From contig NZ_JADPCJ010000003.1 of assembly GCF_015670795.1 (NCBI RefSeq), forward strand, positions 69,728-133,727: a DNA stretch of 64,000 nt, given 5' to 3'. The stretch's first letter is position 1. The number at the start of each line of letters is the position of its first letter. The position numbers were made by a program, and so were the translations under genes. This DNA comes from Collinsella aerofaciens. Its GTDB lineage: Bacteria > Actinomycetota > Coriobacteriia > Coriobacteriales > Coriobacteriaceae. Under the pieces are notes generated by a model. The model searched no databases and had not been told where the DNA came from. It saw only the letters and a program-made list of their open reading frames with translations. This document shows positions 32,279 to 42,155 of the stretch, piece by piece.

Positions 32279-34444
32279 CTATGCACGGGCGCATTCCGCA
32301 ACGTGCGAATCGAGCCATTCGATATCCTCGGCAAGATGTGTCACGCCCAGATGGTGTTCACCCGGACACACCTCGTGCCGCAGGCCATCTCTGCGACCCA
32401 GTAACTTGTAGGCATCGCGCACGATCTCGAGCTGCTCGTCAACATTTTTCAGCCCGCGCGAACCGTTCAGATGATCCTCTTCGCAGCTCTGCACCAACAG
32501 CGGGCGTGGCGCAATAAGCGAGGCAATATCGCCCATGTCGAGCAAGCGCCAAAGTCCGGGTGTGTAGTTGCAGCTGCAATTGCCGTTGAGGTGCAGCAGC
32601 GAATCATCGACACCGTACAGGTAGCCCGAGACAAACGTCTTGCATACGCGTGGGTCGAGCGCCGCCAGATACAGCGTCATGTATCCGCCGCCCGAAAAGC
32701 CAAAACAGCCCAGGTCGTCCATGGCAATGTCGCCGCGCGCCTCTAGGTAATCGATCAGACGCATGTTATCCCAGGCGTTGAGACCCGCAACGGTAAGTCC
32801 CAGCGGCTCGGCCATGCGCGCCTGGTTTAGGCACGTGCCGCGCAGAAAGCTGTTCTCGTCATCGCCCTGGCCCTTCCAGTCACGACGGTATCCCCAACCG
32901 CGTGCGTCGGGGCAGACGGTCACGTAACCCATGCGTGCCAAACGCAGACCGTAGTCGTAATTGAACTTACGCACGGCATCATCGACCGCCGGCACGCCCG
33001 CAACACCGGCTACGCTTGCAGCACCCGCTCCCTGATGGCCATGCGGGCAGATATAGCAACACTTGCGGCCGCACGCATCGAGCTTAGGCGACTGCGGCTC
33101 GAGCAGGTAGAACGGCATCCAAACGTCGCGCTCCACCTGCAGCATCGCATGGGTGCGCACGATGCCGCCGGCAACCCGCACGCGGCTGAGCTCACGAATC
33201 TCAATCGGGACGCGGTCCATAAGCGAAAGGCCCAAAACATCGTACAGACGAGTCCTGGTCGCAATCTTCCACGCCTCAAAATCTGCAGGAGTCTTGCCCG
33301 TAAAAGCAGCCGAACGTCCCTCGCGCTTCAGCCGGGCACGCAGCGCAGGCTCGTCTTCGCAGTACGTCTCGATGTGCACGGTGCGGCCATTGGCAGATAG
33401 CCCAGCCGTCTCAACCGCATCACCGTCGCCGCCCTCGGGATCCCAGCCATCCCCACCGGCAAGCACCTGCTCGCGAGCGTACCCGGCGGCAGCCATCACA
33501 TCGAGTTTATTTGCCCACGGCACCCAGTCGGTAGTATCACCCGCCGGCCCATGCAGGATTGCGCCAGCATACTGCGCGCAGCTGTGCGCCGCCGGCTTAT
33601 TCCAATCCCACCAGCCTTCGCGCTTGATATGTCGCCCCAGCCAGCAATCGATCAGCACAGTTTGCGCCCATTCGCGCCAAGGACGACCCAGGTAGACCGA
33701 ATCCAGCGCCACGCCATCCGGAGCTGTAAACGAACAGCCGTGGAACACAAATCCGTACGGCTCGCCTTTAGGCGTGGAGGCTGCCGTTACATACCCGTTG
33801 ACATCCATATCGCGATTGAGCGAGCGAATCTCGCACCCCTCAAAGTAGGCACGCGCGCCGCCAAAGATAAAGTCGACATCGCCCTCGATCCGGCAACGTC
33901 GAAAATACTGGCGCCCCACCCGGCGCGGCGCATACTGTTTGGGTCCTATAAACCCGCCCGGTTTGGCCTCATGCGGCGGCAGCGGACCCAAAAACAGTGT
34001 GTCCTGGTGCCCCTTAATGCAGCAGGCATCGACAACCAGACGGTCGCCATCGGCATACAGGGCAATCGCCTGACCGACCTCGCGCCCATCGCCCGCATCG
34101 TTTTCGATCGTGAGGTTCTCGAGCCGTACGTCGTCGGCATCGACCAAAACGGTATAGGTCCTAAACGTGCCGAGCGTGCCGTCCACGCCCGAGCCGTCCT
34201 CCGAAGGCATCTTGGCACCCAGGCTGCCCACGATACGCACGCTGTCGGCCGTCTCTCCCTCAATCGTCACATGCGAGCGATGAATCTCGACCCGCTCGCG
34301 ATACTCGCCCGGATCGACGCGAATCATCACCGGTTGCTCGGCATCCGGATAGAGCTGATCGGCTGCCGCCAAGGCATCGGAAATCGTTGGATACGCTCCT
34401 GCCGCAGCCCTCGAAACGCGCAGCGTATAGATACTTTCGCTCAT
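32279..34444 (-). CDS. Pectin methylesterase (CE8) fused to an alpha/beta-hydrolase esterase
   Basis: 721 residues in two enzymes. Residues 1-330 form a right-handed beta-helix pectin methylesterase: GQAIALY, GHQDTLF, GDVDFIFGGA (catalytic Asp) and YLGRPWREW. Residues about 370-721 are an alpha/beta hydrolase with the nucleophile elbow GFSGGGYM, acid CEEDHLNG and His in GEHHLG, of the acetyl-esterase-like group. One protein could remove methyl and other ester groups from the same oligosaccharide. No signal peptide. The ATG at 34444 overlaps the stop of the upstream esterase (ATGA), implying coupled translation. Confidence 0.9.
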   Translation of the reverse strand: MSESIYTLRVSRAAAGAYPTISDALAAADQLYPDAEQPVMIRVDPGEYRERVEIHRSHVTIEGETADSVRIVGSLGAKMPSEDGSGVDGTLGTFRTYTVLVDADDVRLENLTIENDAGDGREVGQAIALYADGDRLVVDACCIKGHQDTLFLGPLPPHEAKPGGFIGPKQYAPRRVGRQYFRRCRIEGDVDFIFGGARAYFEGCEIRSLNRDMDVNGYVTAASTPKGEPYGFVFHGCSFTAPDGVALDSVYLGRPWREWAQTVLIDCWLGRHIKREGWWDWNKPAAHSCAQYAGAILHGPAGDTTDWVPWANKLDVMAAAGYAREQVLAGGDGWDPEGGDGDAVETAGLSANGRTVHIETYCEDEPALRARLKREGRSAAFTGKTPADFEAWKIATRTRLYDVLGLSLMDRVPIEIRELSRVRVAGGIVRTHAMLQVERDVWMPFYLLEPQSPKLDACGRKCCYICPHGHQGAGAASVAGVAGVPAVDDAVRKFNYDYGLRLARMGYVTVCPDARGWGYRRDWKGQGDDENSFLRGTCLNQARMAEPLGLTVAGLNAWDNMRLIDYLEARGDIAMDDLGCFGFSGGGYMTLYLAALDPRVCKTFVSGYLYGVDDSLLHLNGNCSCNYTPGLWRLLDMGDIASLIAPRPLLVQSCEEDHLNGSRGLKNVDEQLEIVRDAYKLLGRRDGLRHEVCPGEHHLGVTHLAEDIEWLDSHVAECARA

Positions 34445-35250
34445 CGTCCATCACGCTCCCAGGAAGCGAACTGTTCAGGCCAGCCCTGAACTTGTGGCTG
34501 AATATGCTCGGCGCAGCCCTTAAATGCCGTTAGGGCCGTGGCGAGCGATGCCCCATGCTTTCCATGCGGAAAGACATGTAGGCTAAAGCCAATCCCGTGG
34601 TCGGCAAGAGCCTGCGCAAGAAGGAGGCTATTTTGAACTGGTACCGATGCATCCTCGGCGGTATGCCACAAGAACGTACGGGGGAAGCCCTCGCCCACCA
34701 TATTCTCGATCGACAACTTTTGAGCCAAAGCGCCATCGGCACCCGTTAGGTGTTCAAATGAACCACGATGAGCATAGGCCCCCGAGCTTACGACCGGATA
34801 GCCCAAGCAAAGTGCGTCAGGCCGAATCGACTCAGGAGATGCCGCAATCGACTCTGCAAGCCAGGGTTGGTCCCAAAGCGCCCCGAGCAAGCCAACTAGA
34901 TGCCCACCGGCCGAAAAACCCATGACCGTAATCCGATCAGGATCGACACAGTACTCTGCCGCATGGCCTCGGACGGTATCGACCGCCCGCGCGAGTTCTT
35001 GCAATGCCAGCGGATAGACAGCCGGAGCAACCGAGTAGTTCAGCACAAACGCTTGGTAGCCCATCGCCAACAAACGGAGCGCTACCGGCTCGCCTTCGCG
35101 CGGCGAAACGTGATCGTAGCCGCCTCCTGGCACGACCACAACTGCAGGCAGCGGTTTTAAAGCATAAGCATCTTCGGTCGGGGCAAAAACATAAGACGTA
35201 ATCGTGGCAGACGAGCCATCGACCCCGACAGGAATCGTTTTATTGAGCAT
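34441..35250 (-). CDS. Alpha/beta-hydrolase esterase (BD-FAE/acetyl esterase type)
   Basis: 269 residues. The oxyanion-hole region VVVPGGGYDHVSPREGEP, nucleophile elbow MGFSAGGHLVGLLG, and late Asp and His (AEDASVPVQNS, FPHGKHGAS) match the small carbohydrate esterase group. It probably removes acetyl groups from pectic oligosaccharides. No signal peptide. The ATG at 35250 follows AAAGGGAA. It overlaps the downstream fusion gene by 4 nt. Confidence 0.9.
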   Translation of the reverse strand: MLNKTIPVGVDGSSATITSYVFAPTEDAYALKPLPAVVVVPGGGYDHVSPREGEPVALRLLAMGYQAFVLNYSVAPAVYPLALQELARAVDTVRGHAAEYCVDPDRITVMGFSAGGHLVGLLGALWDQPWLAESIAASPESIRPDALCLGYPVVSSGAYAHRGSFEHLTGADGALAQKLSIENMVGEGFPRTFLWHTAEDASVPVQNSLLLAQALADHGIGFSLHVFPHGKHGASLATALTAFKGCAEHIQPQVQGWPEQFASWERDGR

Positions 35251-35303
35251 GTATTCCCTTTCACCATGATGCGTAGCGCAGCGCACACGGCCGTATCGCA
35301 CAA

Positions 35304-35338
35304 GGGCTGCATTGCCGATTTATCCGACAATGCAGCCC
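35304..35338 (-). terminator. Hairpin between GH28 and the esterase operon
   Basis: 11-bp perfect stem (35304-35314 with 35328-35338), 13-nt loop, no U-tract. It may be a partial terminator or RNA processing site that sets the ratio of GH28 to downstream messages. Confidence 0.55.
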
Positions 35339-35354
35339 TGGTCATCAACCCGAG

Positions 35355-36950
35355 TTAGGAACGGACAACCTTGTCGACGTTCTGGAGCTGCAGCTCCTCG
35401 CCGTCCTGGCCCTCGATCACCACATTTTGCAGGTCGAGCACCTTGACGTTTTGCGCAATGATGCCCTGACGCACCATGGGCTCAACGCCGCAGGCCATGG
35501 CCGGGACAAAGGGCTCGGCATCGTCGGCAAAGGTCACGTGAACGTCTTGGAACGTCAGACGCGTCACCTTGCTCTCGGGCAGACCCGTGATATAGGCCGC
35601 GGCAGCATGGCAGTTGGTGGCCTCGATATCGCAAAACGTCGTGGCACCAAAGCCGGGCGTGCGGTCGTCGACAGGCAGCGTCTCGCGAGACTGCACGTAA
35701 TCGGTCTTGCCGTCCTTGTCGCAGAAGTAGAAGGAGTTGACCACGAAGGGCGTGAGCACCTCATCCATGCGAATGTGCTCAAAGGTAATGCCCTCGTTGA
35801 CGGCATCCTTGCCGCGCCCGCGGCGGGTCTTGACGCGCAGGCCGCGGTCGGTGCGCTCAAAGAGGCACTTGCTCACGGTAAGGTCCTTGATGCCGCCGGC
35901 AGCCTCTGAACCCAGGACCACGGCGCCGTGACCATCGTGCATGTAGCAGTGAGAGATCAGCACGTCGTGCGTGGCGGGACGAAGCTCGGGCTCAATACCC
36001 AGCTTGCCGCTCTTGATGGCGATGCAGTCGTCGCCCACCGAGAACTGGCAGCCCAAGATGCGGACAAAGCCGCAGCTCTCAGGATCGAAGCCGTCGGTGT
36101 TGTGGGAGTTCTTGGGACCCTCGATGGACAGGCAGAGCGCATCGACGTGCTCGCACAGGATGGGGTGGATGTTCCACGCCGGGCTATTGCGCACGGTGAA
36201 GCCGGCCAAGCTCACGTTCTCACACTCGGATAGGAAGATCATGCGCGGGCGGGCGACCTCACGGCCCTCCTCCGGGCGAAAGATGTTCTTAAAGTCCTTG
36301 TTCCACCAGTTGTCCTCGGCAAAATCAGTCTGACCGTCGATCGCGCCGCGACCATAGATGCACACGTCGTGCACGCTCAGACCCGTAAAGGTAGAGCAGT
36401 AGGTCGAGAAGCTCTCGCCCTCCCAGCGGCCCAGGGGCAGCATATCGGTGCCGGCATACCCGGCACCCTCGTTGCCCGTGACCGTGCCCGGAATGTAGGC
36501 AAGCGAGGCACGATCGTGGCGGGCCAGCAGCACCGCTCCCTCGGCGAGCTCGATGTTGATATTGCTCTTAAGAAAGAGAGACTTGATGCGATAACTACCG
36601 GCGGGGATCAGCACGCGGCCACCCTTGGGGCAGGCCATGATGGCAGCCTGGATGTTGGTGGTGTCATCATGCTCGGCATCGCCCTTGGCGCCACAGTCGC
36701 GAACGTTGATGGTAAAGGGCTCAGCCGGCGTGGTGACACCTACGCTCAGCTCACGCTCGCCACAAACAAAACGAACCAGGTTGCGCTTGCCGGGGGTCAG
36801 GCCGTCGACATAGGTCTCGACCGTATTCGTGGTACCGGCGGGCTCGTCGTTGACAAAGATCTCCCACGTATCGGCGCAGGTAAAGTAACCGCCGTCGTCA
36901 AGCTCGATAACCGCCGCGCGCGCGTTGCGCCAGATAACGTTCGTCTCCAT
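35355..36950 (-). CDS. Polygalacturonase-like glycoside hydrolase, GH28
   Basis: 531 residues. An N-terminal beta-rich module of about 85 residues precedes the beta-helix. The GH28 catalytic set is complete: SHNTDGFDPES (NTD), SVGDDCIAIKSG (DD), MHDGHGAVVLGSE (GHG) and a RGLRVKT at the RIK position. It hydrolyses polygalacturonan or rhamnogalacturonan oligomers, probably as an exo-enzyme. There is no signal peptide, so it works on imported oligomers. The ATG at 36950 has GGGAG 5 nt upstream. Confidence 0.92.
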   Translation of the reverse strand: METNVIWRNARAAVIELDDGGYFTCADTWEIFVNDEPAGTTNTVETYVDGLTPGKRNLVRFVCGERELSVGVTTPAEPFTINVRDCGAKGDAEHDDTTNIQAAIMACPKGGRVLIPAGSYRIKSLFLKSNINIELAEGAVLLARHDRASLAYIPGTVTGNEGAGYAGTDMLPLGRWEGESFSTYCSTFTGLSVHDVCIYGRGAIDGQTDFAEDNWWNKDFKNIFRPEEGREVARPRMIFLSECENVSLAGFTVRNSPAWNIHPILCEHVDALCLSIEGPKNSHNTDGFDPESCGFVRILGCQFSVGDDCIAIKSGKLGIEPELRPATHDVLISHCYMHDGHGAVVLGSEAAGGIKDLTVSKCLFERTDRGLRVKTRRGRGKDAVNEGITFEHIRMDEVLTPFVVNSFYFCDKDGKTDYVQSRETLPVDDRTPGFGATTFCDIEATNCHAAAAYITGLPESKVTRLTFQDVHVTFADDAEPFVPAMACGVEPMVRQGIIAQNVKVLDLQNVVIEGQDGEELQLQNVDKVVRS

Positions 36951-37002
36951 GGGTTTCTCCCTCAAAAAGATGCTCTAAAGGCAAATTGTACGCTGTTGAA
37001 AA

Positions 37003-37042
37003 AGGGCCGTGCCTGCCGGCGGAATTCCGGTGGCACGGCCCT
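37003..37042 (-). terminator. Terminator after the GPH transporter
   Basis: 11-bp outer stem (37003-37013 with 37032-37042) plus inner CCGG pairing. On the minus strand it is followed by TTTTTC. It lies 23 nt past the transporter stop, so the transporter and GH28 are partly separated. Confidence 0.82.
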
Positions 37043-37065
37043 GTGATTTGGACGATATGTCGGCC

Positions 37066-38625
37066 TTACTCGGCGGGAGTTACGCTACCGTCCTGGAAGC
37101 CAACGTTGTTGTGGGCAAAGCAGTCCTCGTACTTAAAGCCGGAGAGCTCCTCGCAAAGCGCCTTGACCTCGGGCTTGACGTCGGCCATCTTGCCACCCTC
37201 CTTGACTCGGTGAATCTCGTCGCAAAGGACGTCGCACTGCTCCTTGTCGATCTTGATGCCGCGGGCAAGGACGGCCGCAAGCAGGAAGAAGCCGGCGCAG
37301 CCGATGATCATGTAGCCGCAGATATACAGAGGCACGGTAGCGGGCTGGGTCACGGCGTCGCTATTGCCGGCGGTCTGAATGAAGCCGGAGGCAGCAAGGA
37401 CGATAGCCCACACGTTGACGGCGATAGCCTGGGCGATCTGCTGGCAGAGCTGCTGAGCGGAGCTGTAGATGCCCTCGCGACGACGCAGGGTGATGAGCTC
37501 ATCGACATCGGGGATGTAGTTGAGCAGAACATCGGGCAGGTACTGGAAGCCGACGTAGAAGAACTTCCAGATGGCGAAGATGATGGGGTAGGCGATCATG
37601 GCGATGGCGACCGTGGAGGTGCCATTGATCTGACCAAAGGCGAAGTAGTTGTAGGCGATGATGCACGCAGCGCAACCGACATTTGCGAGGTACCAAGACT
37701 TGTGGAAGCCCTTCTTGGCCATGAGAGCGACCCAGATGGCGGTGCAGACGATAGCGACGACCTTGCCAGGCATCTCCATCACGGACTCGTAGGACTTAGG
37801 AATCTGCAGGCAGTAGACGATGAAGAAGGACAGGCAGGCAGACCAGCAGGCAGCAGCGAGCTTCGTGGAGACCTGTGCGTACAGGACCTTGCGGAAGGAC
37901 TTGTTGCGGAAGGTGGAGATTACGTCGATGAAGAACTTCTTGATACCCTCGCCGACGCTCTCGATCTTCTCCTGAGCGACCTCCTCGGGGGTGTGCTCCC
38001 ACGTGGACAGGTACACACAAAGCAGCGAGATTGCCATGACCGAAGCGTTGATCGTAGCGATGATGAAGTAGCTGAACGGGTTGGTCTCGCCGAAGGTGCC
38101 AAAGCCGAAGCCCACAAGTGCAGCCATCAGGAAGCCGGCGGCGTTACCAAAGAGATGCTTGTAGCCGGTGAGGTACGTACGCTCCTTGAAGTCGTCGGTC
38201 ATCTCGATGGTAAGCGGCGACAGGTTGGCGGTGCAGAACGTATACGCGACGTTGTAGATCAGGTACAGCACAAAGTAGTACGGGAAGCCAAACGGCGTAG
38301 CCACGAAGATGAGCGGCTCGGCGATCATCATCGGGATGGCCAGCAAGATCCAGAAACGACGACGACCAAAGATGCGGCCAATCTTGGTGGCATAGAAGTT
38401 ATCGGCCACAAAGCCCATCAGCGGGCAAAGAATAGCGTTGACATAGATGGCAAACGAGCTGATCAGTGCAGCCTCGCCTGCGGACAGGCCACACTCCGTG
38501 GACAGGAACAGCACCATGTAGCTGTGCGTAAAGGTCAGGGCACCGGAATTGAGCATACCGCCCATACCAAAGCCCAAGCGCGTCCAGAATGTGATCTTAC
38601 GCTTTTTTCCGATCTTATTAGTCAT
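37066..38625 (-). CDS. GPH/MFS-family oligosaccharide symporter
   Basis: 519 residues with about 12 membrane segments of the glycoside-pentoside-hexuronide type: WTRLGFGMGGMLNSGALTFTHSYMVLF, then GFVADNFYATKIGRIFGRRRFWILLAIPMM, the conserved loop 2-3 of the family. As the only transporter in the pectin cluster, it most likely imports galacturonate oligomers. A C-terminal soluble tail of about 50 residues (VKPEVKALCEEL...) is longer than needed for transport. The ATG at 38625 has GGGAG 4 nt upstream. Three operator sites precede it. Confidence 0.9.
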   Translation of the reverse strand: MTNKIGKKRKITFWTRLGFGMGGMLNSGALTFTHSYMVLFLSTECGLSAGEAALISSFAIYVNAILCPLMGFVADNFYATKIGRIFGRRRFWILLAIPMMIAEPLIFVATPFGFPYYFVLYLIYNVAYTFCTANLSPLTIEMTDDFKERTYLTGYKHLFGNAAGFLMAALVGFGFGTFGETNPFSYFIIATINASVMAISLLCVYLSTWEHTPEEVAQEKIESVGEGIKKFFIDVISTFRNKSFRKVLYAQVSTKLAAACWSACLSFFIVYCLQIPKSYESVMEMPGKVVAIVCTAIWVALMAKKGFHKSWYLANVGCAACIIAYNYFAFGQINGTSTVAIAMIAYPIIFAIWKFFYVGFQYLPDVLLNYIPDVDELITLRRREGIYSSAQQLCQQIAQAIAVNVWAIVLAASGFIQTAGNSDAVTQPATVPLYICGYMIIGCAGFFLLAAVLARGIKIDKEQCDVLCDEIHRVKEGGKMADVKPEVKALCEELSGFKYEDCFAHNNVGFQDGSVTPAE

Positions 38626-38703
38626 CGAGCTCCCTCTCTTTTCTCGATTGTCTTGCAGCAAGACATTGGAGTCCACACTGACATCTGTCTGCCCAGCGTT
38701 CAG

Positions 38704-38877
38704 GGTGAACGTTTAGTTAGATTATGCGCGATTGCTTATGACAGGTGAACGTTCACTTGCATATTATCCCCGAACGGTCGATTTTTACCGCCGAACGGAC
38801 ACAATTGAGATCCTCACACCTATTTTCTGCTGGTAAGGGTGCCATGCTGGACAGCCATGAGATAGGTGAACGTTTAT
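38704..38877 (-). promoter_or_regulatory. Operator cluster upstream of the GPH transporter
   Basis: GTGAACGTTCAC at 38745-38756 is a perfect site. GTGAACGTTTA at 38705-38715 and GTGAACGTTTAT at 38866-38877 are partial sites. The spacing of about 40 and 120 bp would allow cooperative binding. The gap 38626-38980 holds no gene, only these sites and the uxaA terminator. Confidence 0.72.
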
Positions 38878-38912
38878 CAGATTTTCCAACATATTCACTT
38901 AACCACGAAGCG

Positions 38913-38945
38913 AAAAAGCCCCGCCGGGATCACTCCCAACGGGGC
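38913..38945 (-). terminator. Terminator of the uxaCBA operon
   Basis: Stem GCCCCG/CGGGGC (38918-38923 with 38940-38945). On the minus strand it is followed by CTTTTTCG. It lies 36 nt past the uxaA stop. Confidence 0.8.
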
Positions 38946-38980
38946 AGACGACATAGCGCTATGTTTGGGCGCACTTGCTG

Positions 38981-40465
38981 CTACAAGCAGACGCCGTCCT
39001 TCCAGATACTGATCTCGTGACAGCCACGGCGCTCGGCACTCGTGAGCTTACCGCTCGCCGTCTGTAGCACCAGCTGGTACAAATCGCGGGCGGCCTCGTC
39101 GAGCGTGCGCTCACCCGTGGCAATCACGCCGGCGTTAAAGTCCATCCAGTTGGCCTTGTGGTCGCACAGACGCTGATTGGTGAACACCTTGAGCGTAGGC
39201 GCCGGCGCGCCAAACGGCGTGCCGCGTCCAGTCGAGAACAGAATCACGTGGCAGCCAGCAGCCGTCAACGCCGTGGTGGATACCATGTCGTTGCCCGGGC
39301 CGCACAGCATGTTCAGGCCATGCTTGGTGACCTGACCGGCATACGGCAGCACGTCGACGATGGGTGCAGAGCCACCCTTCTGCACGCAGCCGCAACTCTT
39401 GTCCTCGAGCGTGGTAATACCGCCGTCCTTGTTACCGGGACTCGGGTTCTCGTAGACCACCTCGCCATGGCTAATAAAGTAGTCCTTAAAGCCATTGAGC
39501 ATGTCGGAGGCAGCGTTAAAGACCTGCTCGTTCTCGCAACGGTCAAGCAGGATGCTCTCCGCGCCAAACATCTCGGGCACCTCGGTAAGCACCGACGTGC
39601 CGCCGCGGGCGACGACCATATCGCTCACGCGACCGATCGTGGGGTTGGCGGTAATGCCCGAAAGGCCGTCAGAGCCGCCACACTTAAGACCAATGACCAG
39701 CTCGGAGGCCGGAATGGGCTCACGCTTTACTTGCTTGGCCAGGTCAGCCAGCTCGGACAGAATCTTGTGCCCCTCGATCTGCTCGTCGGCGACGTCCTGG
39801 CAGGTGAGGAAGCGGACGCGCTCGTGGTCGAAGTCACCGAGCTCGTCGAGCACCTGCTGATGCGTGCAGTTCTCGCAACCGAGCGACAGGAATAGCACGC
39901 CGGCCGCATTAGGATGACGCGAGAGCGCCACCAGCAGACGACGCGTCTGGGCATGGTCGGCGCCGGTCTGCGAGCAGCCAAAGGGATGCGGGAAGTAGTA
40001 AACACCCTCCAGCGAGCCATCGACCAGATCCTGGGCCTGCTCACACATGGCACGGGCGACTTCGTTGACACAGCCGACCGTGGGGATGATCCATAGCTCA
40101 TTACGCGTCGCGGCACGACCGTCGGCGCGGCGGAACCCCATAAAGGTCTCGGGCTCAACGGGATCCACGACCGGATGTGTGGGGTTGTAGGTATACTCGA
40201 CCTCGCCCGAAAGGTTGGTCTTCACATTGTGCGTGTGGAGCCACTGACCGGGCTGGACATCGCCCGTCACGTGTCCGATGGGCAAGCCGTACTTGATGAC
40301 GTCCTCCCCTGCGGCAATCGAGCGCACGGCCATCTTATGACCCTGCGGAATATCCTCCGCGGCCACGACCTCGCCCACCCCGGGAACCGCGACGGCGGTG
40401 CCCTTGGCAAGCGGCGACAGCGCGACAATCACGTTATCGGCCGGATTAATCTGGATAGTGTTCAT
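38981..40465 (-). CDS. uxaA: Altronate dehydratase
   Basis: 494 residues, matching the family length. The N-terminal SAF-type domain (about 1-90) is followed by the UxaA core with its cysteine motifs: VGCVNEVARAMC, HPFGCSQTGADHAQT, LGCENC, GLKCGGSDGLSGITANP and CGCVQKGG. It dehydrates D-altronate to KDG, which KdgK takes further. The ATG at 40465 follows AGGAC. Last gene of the uxaC-uxaB-uxaA operon. Confidence 0.95.
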   Translation of the reverse strand: MNTIQINPADNVIVALSPLAKGTAVAVPGVGEVVAAEDIPQGHKMAVRSIAAGEDVIKYGLPIGHVTGDVQPGQWLHTHNVKTNLSGEVEYTYNPTHPVVDPVEPETFMGFRRADGRAATRNELWIIPTVGCVNEVARAMCEQAQDLVDGSLEGVYYFPHPFGCSQTGADHAQTRRLLVALSRHPNAAGVLFLSLGCENCTHQQVLDELGDFDHERVRFLTCQDVADEQIEGHKILSELADLAKQVKREPIPASELVIGLKCGGSDGLSGITANPTIGRVSDMVVARGGTSVLTEVPEMFGAESILLDRCENEQVFNAASDMLNGFKDYFISHGEVVYENPSPGNKDGGITTLEDKSCGCVQKGGSAPIVDVLPYAGQVTKHGLNMLCGPGNDMVSTTALTAAGCHVILFSTGRGTPFGAPAPTLKVFTNQRLCDHKANWMDFNAGVIATGERTLDEAARDLYQLVLQTASGKLTSAERRGCHEISIWKDGVCL

Positions 40466-40546
40466 TGCAAATGGTCCTAACCCTACAGGTTGAGCAGAAG
40501 TCGAGGCGCGGGCACGCCGTCCCGCACCCGCGTCCGCGCCGGAAAT

Positions 40547-42061
40547 TTACGCCTGAGCGTTGGCGAAGGCCTGCTTGGCGCCCTCGGCACGCACGACGGC
40601 GAGCGCGCTGACGACAAACTCCTCAAGACCTGCGATCTGCGTAAGGTCCTCGCCCCACATTTGCTCGTTGGTGAGCACATCGTGCACCAGCTGGGCATCG
40701 TCGGTGCCGGCATGGGCGGCGTAGAAGTCGAGCACGAAGGCGTCGTCCTGAGCGGTGTACTCGGTGCCGTCGGAGCGACGCAGGTGCAGGCCGTCGCCCT
40801 CGCGGGACACGAGCTCCTGCGTGTAGAAGGAGATGAGCGTAGCGAGGCTCGTCGCCAGACACTTGGGCAGGTTGCCGGTCTCGGCAACGTAGTCCTTGAG
40901 CGTGGGCAGGTCACGAGCACGCCACTTAGCCGTGGAGTTGAGGCAGATGGAGAGCAGCGCATGATCAATAAACGGGTTGTCGAAGCGGTTTTCGACGGCG
41001 GCGGCAAAGGCCTTGCAGTCCTCGACATCCAAGTCGGCGGCAAGCGTCGGAATGACCTCGTCGTAGAGCATGGTGTTCATGAAGCCGCGAACGATCTCGT
41101 CATGCATGCAGTCGCGCACGATATCAAAGCCGGCAACCCAAGAGCCCGGAACAAAGGCGGTATGGGCACCGTTGAGGATGCGGACCTTGCGCTTTTTGTA
41201 CGGGGTGACGTCGGGAGTCACAAAGACACCCGGAAGACCAGCCTTCACAAAGGGAAGCTTCTCGGCAAGCGACTCGTCGCCCTGGATGCCCCACATCTGG
41301 AAGGGCTCGCGCACGGCCAGGAAGGGATCCTCGTAGCCCAGACGCTCAGCCACCGCGGCGGCCTCGGATGCGTCGCGGATACGGCCCGGCACGATGGTGT
41401 CGACGAGCGTGGTGCAGACGGTGCAGTCGTTGGCCATCCACTGCGCAAACTCGTCCTCCCAGCCCCAGTCGCTCACATACTGGTTCATGATGCGCAGCAA
41501 CTCCTCGCCGTTGTGATCGATGAGCTCGCAGGCGAGGACGATGACGCCCGGCTTACCGGCAGCCCAGCGGGTGTGGAGCACCTGGGCAAGCTTGGCGGGG
41601 AAGCTCGCAGGTGGCATGTCGTCGGCCTTGCAGGACGGGTCATAGGCGATACCGGCCTCGGTGGTGTTGGAGACGATGATCTCTAGGTCGTCGGAGACGG
41701 CGACCTCCATCATGGCGCGGTAGTCGTCCTCACGATACGGGTTAAGGCAGCGGCTGCAGGCGCTGATCACGCGGGACTCGTCAACCGTGTTGCCGTTCTC
41801 CTTGCCGCGCACCAGCACGGTGTACAGGTCGTCCTGGGCATTGATACCGTCGGCAAAGCCAAAGGCACCGTTGATGGGCTGCACCATGACGACCTTGCCG
41901 TTCCAGCCGGTGGCCTCGTTGCCCATGTCAAAGAAACGGTCGACGAAGGCGCGCAGGAAATTGCCCTCGCCAAACTGCAGAACCTTCTCGGGAGCATCCT
42001 TGGGCAGCAAATAGCCCTTGTAGCCGATCTTCTCGAGCGCATCGTAGCTGATGTTCTCCAT
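40547..42061 (-). CDS. uxaB: Tagaturonate reductase (mannitol dehydrogenase family)
   Basis: 504 residues. The polyol dehydrogenase-type N-terminus shows VLQFGEGNFLRAFVDRFFD, then VVMVQPINGAF and SNTTEAGI. The C-terminal domain has NGAHTAFVPGSWVAG, the conserved K-R-K-V-R-I-L-N-G-A-H region of UxaB. It reduces tagaturonate to altronate with NADH. The ATG at 42061 has AAGGAGAC upstream. Middle of the uxa operon. Confidence 0.95.
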   Translation of the reverse strand: MENISYDALEKIGYKGYLLPKDAPEKVLQFGEGNFLRAFVDRFFDMGNEATGWNGKVVMVQPINGAFGFADGINAQDDLYTVLVRGKENGNTVDESRVISACSRCLNPYREDDYRAMMEVAVSDDLEIIVSNTTEAGIAYDPSCKADDMPPASFPAKLAQVLHTRWAAGKPGVIVLACELIDHNGEELLRIMNQYVSDWGWEDEFAQWMANDCTVCTTLVDTIVPGRIRDASEAAAVAERLGYEDPFLAVREPFQMWGIQGDESLAEKLPFVKAGLPGVFVTPDVTPYKKRKVRILNGAHTAFVPGSWVAGFDIVRDCMHDEIVRGFMNTMLYDEVIPTLAADLDVEDCKAFAAAVENRFDNPFIDHALLSICLNSTAKWRARDLPTLKDYVAETGNLPKCLATSLATLISFYTQELVSREGDGLHLRRSDGTEYTAQDDAFVLDFYAAHAGTDDAQLVHDVLTNEQMWGEDLTQIAGLEEFVVSALAVVRAEGAKQAFANAQA

Positions 42062-42155
42062 CTATGTGTCTCCTTAGATGTTTGTTAGCGTGCAAGCAAA
42101 ACGGGGCTCCGCGTTTGGCAACGGCGCCCAGGGTTCGATGTGATTCGATGCGGGC

